A stretch of DNA of 64,000 nt, from assembly GCA_036271795.1 (NCBI GenBank), contig DATAZY010000088.1:13437-77436 (forward strand), read 5' to 3'. Below, one piece after another: positions 61,320 to 64,000 of this stretch (positions are counted from its first letter, which is position 1; each line of letters begins with the position of its first letter). The position numbers and the translations under genes were made by a program. The DNA comes from Galbitalea sp036271795 (lineage in GTDB: Bacteria; Actinomycetota; Actinomycetes; Actinomycetales; Microbacteriaceae). Under the pieces are notes generated by a model. It did not search any database and had not been told where the DNA came from. It saw only the letters and a list, made by a program, of their open reading frames with translations.

Positions 61320-63206
61320 ATGGCTACTGAGGGCTCCCTGCTCGAACCGCACCATGACGGCTCGCCGCTGTTTGTTTCCGAGCAGGCGCCGACTCTCGGG
61401 CAGCACGTTCGGGTGCGGATTCGCATCCCCCACGAGTTCGGTGCGGTCACCGAAGTGCGCACTCGATCGAACCCCAATCACGAGCCGCGGTTCGCTGTCG
61501 CGACAAAGGTTGCGACCACCCATGGGTGGGATTGGTGGGAAGCGGAGATCGAGATCGAGAACCCTGTGCACGGATATCGCTTCCTGATCAGGATGGGCGA
61601 CGGCCGGAATCTGTGGGTCAACGGCACGGGTGTCCACACGATCGAGACCCTCGATACCGACGACTTCAAGCTTGTCACCTATGCCCCCGCCCCCGACTGG
61701 TCGGCCTCCAGCGTGATGTACCAGATCTTCCCGGACCGGTTCGCCCGGTCGGAGCAGGCGGATGCCCGGCCGCTGCCGTCGTGGGCCGAACCGGCCAGGT
61801 GGTCGGATCCGGTCATCCACCTGGGACCCGACACGGCGCACCAGTTCTATGGCGGCGATCTGCTGGGAATCGAGGAGCACCTTGACCACCTCGAACGGCT
61901 CGGCGTGAACCTCGTCTACCTGACCCCGGTGTTCCCGGCGCGGTCGAACCACCGCTACGACGCGCTGTCGTTCGAGGAGATCGACCCTCTGCTTGGAGGG
62001 GATGACGCGTACGTCTCCCTCATCGAAGCGGCGCACAATCGCGGGATGCGCGTGATCGGCGACCTCACCTCGAACCATTCCGGCGACGCGCACGAGTGGT
62101 TCGTCGCATCCCACCTGCATGTCGGCACGCCGGAGAGCGCGTTCTACTACTGGCTGGACCCGGAGCAGAAGACCTACGTCTCGTGGCTCGGAGTGCCGAG
62201 CCTGCCGAAGTTCAACTGGAACTCGGCAGAGCTGCGCGCCCGGTTCATCGAGGGCATGGAATCGGTGGTGGCCAAGTGGCTGAAGCCGCCGTACAACCTG
62301 GACGGCTGGCGGATCGATGTCGCGAACATGACGGGTCGCTACCTCGAGCAGGACCTGAACGCGGTGGTTCGGCGGATCATTCGGGCGACGATGATCGAGG
62401 TGAACCCCGACACGCTGCTACTAGGCGAATCGACGAACGATGCCGCGAGCGACTTCCAGGGTGACGCGTGGCATGGAGCGATGACGTATACCAACTTCAC
62501 TCGTCCGATCTGGGGCTGGCTCTCGACAGAGCAGAGGGAGTCGAGTTACTTCGGGTTACCGTTCGGCACGATCCCGAGTTACACCGGTGTCGAGGTGTTT
62601 CACGCCCACACCCAGTTCGCGGCGCCGTTCCCGTGGCGAGTCCGACTGCACAACATGAATGCGCTCGACACTCACGATACGCCGCGCTTTCTGACGCACG
62701 CGCAGCCGGGGACCGTGCCGGTTGCGCTCGGACTCTCGGTGACGATGCCGGGCATACCGGTCGTCTTCGCCGGTGACGAATTCGGCCTTGTCGGGGACGA
62801 CGGCGAGCAGTCGCGCACGCCGATTCCATGGGACCGGGCGGATGCGTCGGCCGCGACGATCGACCTCTACGCGGCCCTCATTCACCTTCGTCGCGAACAC
62901 GAGGTGCTCAGCACGGGCGGGGTGCGCTGGTTGCATGCATCGGACGATGTGCTCGTGTACATCCGCGAGAGTGCGGAGGAGTGCGTCCTACTGGTCGCGG
63001 CCCGGCACGACTACGAGCTTTCCCTGGAGGCGAATGCGATCGCCGGGACACCCGTGGCTCTGTTCGGCGAGGGGACCGCATCCTTCGACGCGGCCGTCGG
63101 CCTGGTTCTTGCGGGCGGCGGGCCGTCCTTCACGGCGTTCGCGCTCCCCGGCGTCGCCGTGCCGCCGTTTTCACCCGAGGGCACGGTGCTCGGACTGGGT
63201 GGCTAG
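61320..63206 (+). CDS. GH13 neopullulanase-like alpha-glycosidase
   Basis: The ATG at 61320 gives 628 residues. An N-terminal beta domain of about 120 residues (CBM34-like) precedes the barrel: SVMYQIFPDRFARSEQ, VIGDLTSNHSGDAHEWF, GWRIDVANMTGRYLEQ (nucleophile), LLLGESTNDA (acid/base) and MNALDTHDTPRFLTH. It belongs to the cyclomaltodextrinase/neopullulanase group. It has no signal peptide. It is divergent from the alpha-glucosidase; no transporter is adjacent. Confidence 0.92.
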   Translation: MATEGSLLEPHHDGSPLFVSEQAPTLGQHVRVRIRIPHEFGAVTEVRTRSNPNHEPRFAVATKVATTHGWDWWEAEIEIENPVHGYRFLIRMGDGRNLWVNGTGVHTIETLDTDDFKLVTYAPAPDWSASSVMYQIFPDRFARSEQADARPLPSWAEPARWSDPVIHLGPDTAHQFYGGDLLGIEEHLDHLERLGVNLVYLTPVFPARSNHRYDALSFEEIDPLLGGDDAYVSLIEAAHNRGMRVIGDLTSNHSGDAHEWFVASHLHVGTPESAFYYWLDPEQKTYVSWLGVPSLPKFNWNSAELRARFIEGMESVVAKWLKPPYNLDGWRIDVANMTGRYLEQDLNAVVRRIIRATMIEVNPDTLLLGESTNDAASDFQGDAWHGAMTYTNFTRPIWGWLSTEQRESSYFGLPFGTIPSYTGVEVFHAHTQFAAPFPWRVRLHNMNALDTHDTPRFLTHAQPGTVPVALGLSVTMPGIPVVFAGDEFGLVGDDGEQSRTPIPWDRADASAATIDLYAALIHLRREHEVLSTGGVRWLHASDDVLVYIRESAEECVLLVAARHDYELSLEANAIAGTPVALFGEGTASFDAAVGLVLAGGGPSFTAFALPGVAVPPFSPEGTVLGLGG

Positions 63207-63238
63207 CGGGCGTCGTCGGTCTGGTGTTGCATGGATGC

Positions 63239-63667
63239 ATGGCATCCAAGTTGGGAAACATCACCTTTGACTGCGCCGACCCGACCGCCCTCGCGACATT
63301 TTGGGCGGACGTCTTCGGGTACCCCCATCCGGAGTGGCCGGAGGCGCTGAAGGCGGAGCTGCTCGTGGGCGGCCTCACCGAAGAGGAGCTTGCCGCGAAG
63401 AGTGCGATTGAGGACCCGAAGGGTGAGGGGCCGCGCCTCTTCTTCCAGCGGGTGCCCGAAGGTAAGACCGCCAAGAACCGGGTGCACATCGACCTGCGGG
63501 CAACGCCGGGTCGCCGACCAACGGATGACGAGATCGCCGCCGAGAAGGATCGCATCGTCGCCCTCGGAGCCACCATTGTGGTCGAGTACGACGACAACTG
63601 GGGTCCGGTGCGGGAGCATCACTTCGTTATGCAGGACCCGGAGGGCAACGAGTTCTGCATCGACTGA
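63239..63667 (+). CDS. VOC-family (glyoxalase-like) protein
   Basis: The ATG at 63239 gives 142 residues in two beta-alpha-beta units: NITFDCADPTALATFWADVF, then RVHIDLRATPGRRPTDDEI and HHFVMQDPEGNEFCID. This is the Glo_EDI_BRP_like_2 type common in actinobacteria. Substrate unknown. Two hairpins follow. Confidence 0.88.
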   Translation: MASKLGNITFDCADPTALATFWADVFGYPHPEWPEALKAELLVGGLTEEELAAKSAIEDPKGEGPRLFFQRVPEGKTAKNRVHIDLRATPGRRPTDDEIAAEKDRIVALGATIVVEYDDNWGPVREHHFVMQDPEGNEFCID

Positions 63668-63670
63668 CGC

Positions 63671-63740
63671 GCGCGCTGGAGCGATTGCAATCGCATCGCG
63701 ATTGCGCGACGCCAGCGCCGACGAAGCTGCGCTTCGGCGG
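63671..63740. terminator. Two consecutive hairpins after the VOC gene
   Basis: The first is nested: GCGCTGG (63671-63677) with CCAGCGC (63710-63716), and inside it GCAATCGC (63685-63692) with GCGATTGC (63696-63703) around a 3-base loop. The second pairs 63718-63727 with 63731-63740 with one mismatch, followed by TTAAATT. They separate the VOC gene from the tRNA genes. The tRNA promoter probably lies in 63741-63770, where TTAAAT and TAGTCT are 18 bp apart. Confidence 0.65.
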
Positions 63741-63819
63741 TTAAATTGGAATTGTCCCGGATGCTAGTCTCTTACGGTGCCAAAACGGCGCATCCTTTCA
63801 GGAAGCAGCAGTTTTGTGC

Positions 63820-63891
<72 letters not shown>

Positions 63892-63924
63892 CTCGCCTGA
63901 AAGACAAAATCTGTCAGGCGTCCC

Positions 63925-63998
63925 GGCGGGGTAGCTCAGGTGGTTAGAGCACACGGCTCATAATCGTGGTGTCGCGGGTTCGAGTCCCGCCCTCGCTA
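63925..63998 (+). tRNA. tRNA-Met (CAT), elongator type
   Basis: GGCGGGG (63925-63931) pairs with CCTCGCT (63991-63997) allowing two G-U pairs; A73 at 63998. The anticodon stem CACGG/TCGTG holds loop CTCATAA with CAT at 63959-63961. The T-arm GCGGG-TTCGAGT-CCCGC is normal. CCA is not encoded. The body lacks initiator features, so an elongator Met is most likely. It is 33 bp after tRNA-Thr. Confidence 0.93.
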
Positions 63999-64000
63999 CT

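Noticed and set aside
63684..63703. Repressor operator in the palindrome after the VOC gene
   Set aside because: It is nested in an outer inverted repeat and lies past a stop codon, which fits a terminator better.

Overview
The window is a 64 kb piece of a high-GC actinobacterial chromosome, most probably from the family Microbacteriaceae. The support is a 32-residue bS22-type ribosomal protein beside a BldC-like protein, a complete menaquinone pathway with a short MenE, a system II cytochrome c maturation operon, a short archaeal-type aspartyl-tRNA synthetase, many GTG starts, and a recurring GCATCC/GGATGC hexamer. The genus cannot be fixed from the sequence alone. No phage, insertion sequence, CRISPR array, rRNA gene or replication origin was seen.

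Layout. 1-2.6 kb: a MarR regulator (cut by the window edge) divergent from a luciferase-like oxidoreductase, an F420-dinucleotide-type reductase and a cupin, with two palindromic operators between them. 2.6-5.6 kb: a four-gene operon of an RHH/HicB-like regulator, a DUF4097 protein and a DrrAB-type ABC exporter. 5.6-7.6 kb: two DNA-glycosylase-like genes. 7.7-11.7 kb: a secreted Ser/Gly/Asn/Asp repeat protein, pseudouridine breakdown (psuG plus PfkB kinase), an unknown gene and a MarR gene. 11.7-13.2 kb is decayed: a MarR C-terminal remnant and a frameshifted aminoglycoside-phosphotransferase-like gene. 13.2-22.9 kb: a winged-helix regulator with a possible Cys-rich leader peptide, upp, tadA with a triplicated ribosome-binding site and start codon, a TetR/NmrA unit, a CDF transporter, proC, BldC-like, bS22, a HAD phosphatase, glutaredoxin, Dabb and aspS.

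22.9-44.5 kb is the respiratory core. A phosphatase-TlpA-CcdA-ResB-CcsB operon for cytochrome c maturation is followed by menC, menB, menE, menA, menD, menF and menG, a polyprenyl diphosphate synthase for the menaquinone tail, and an FprA-type reductase. Small membrane genes, a GNAT and PPK2 are interspersed. An MMPL transporter, cardiolipin synthase and YajQ follow. Two long near-perfect hairpins flank ppk2.

45.2-54 kb: tRNA-Tyr with a classic terminator, then a LacI-controlled sugar ABC operon ending in a sialidase-fold (possibly GH93) glycosidase and a GH51 arabinofuranosidase. This looks like an arabinan or arabino-oligosaccharide utilisation locus, with matching LacI operators before lacI and before the transporter. 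A TetR and an EamA transporter follow. 54-58.5 kb: a methylcitrate locus (GntR, prpD, prpB, prpC) with three TTGTATACAA-type sites. 58.6-64 kb: an M23 endopeptidase with an altered metal-ligand motif, two divergent GH13 enzymes, a VOC protein, tRNA-Thr and tRNA-Met.

Most of the window is ordinary chromosome. The least explained structures are the tadA start triplication, the RHH/DUF4097/DrrAB operon with its four-half-site operator, the arabinan locus, the small Cys-rich frame near 14.1 kb, and the secreted repeat protein.
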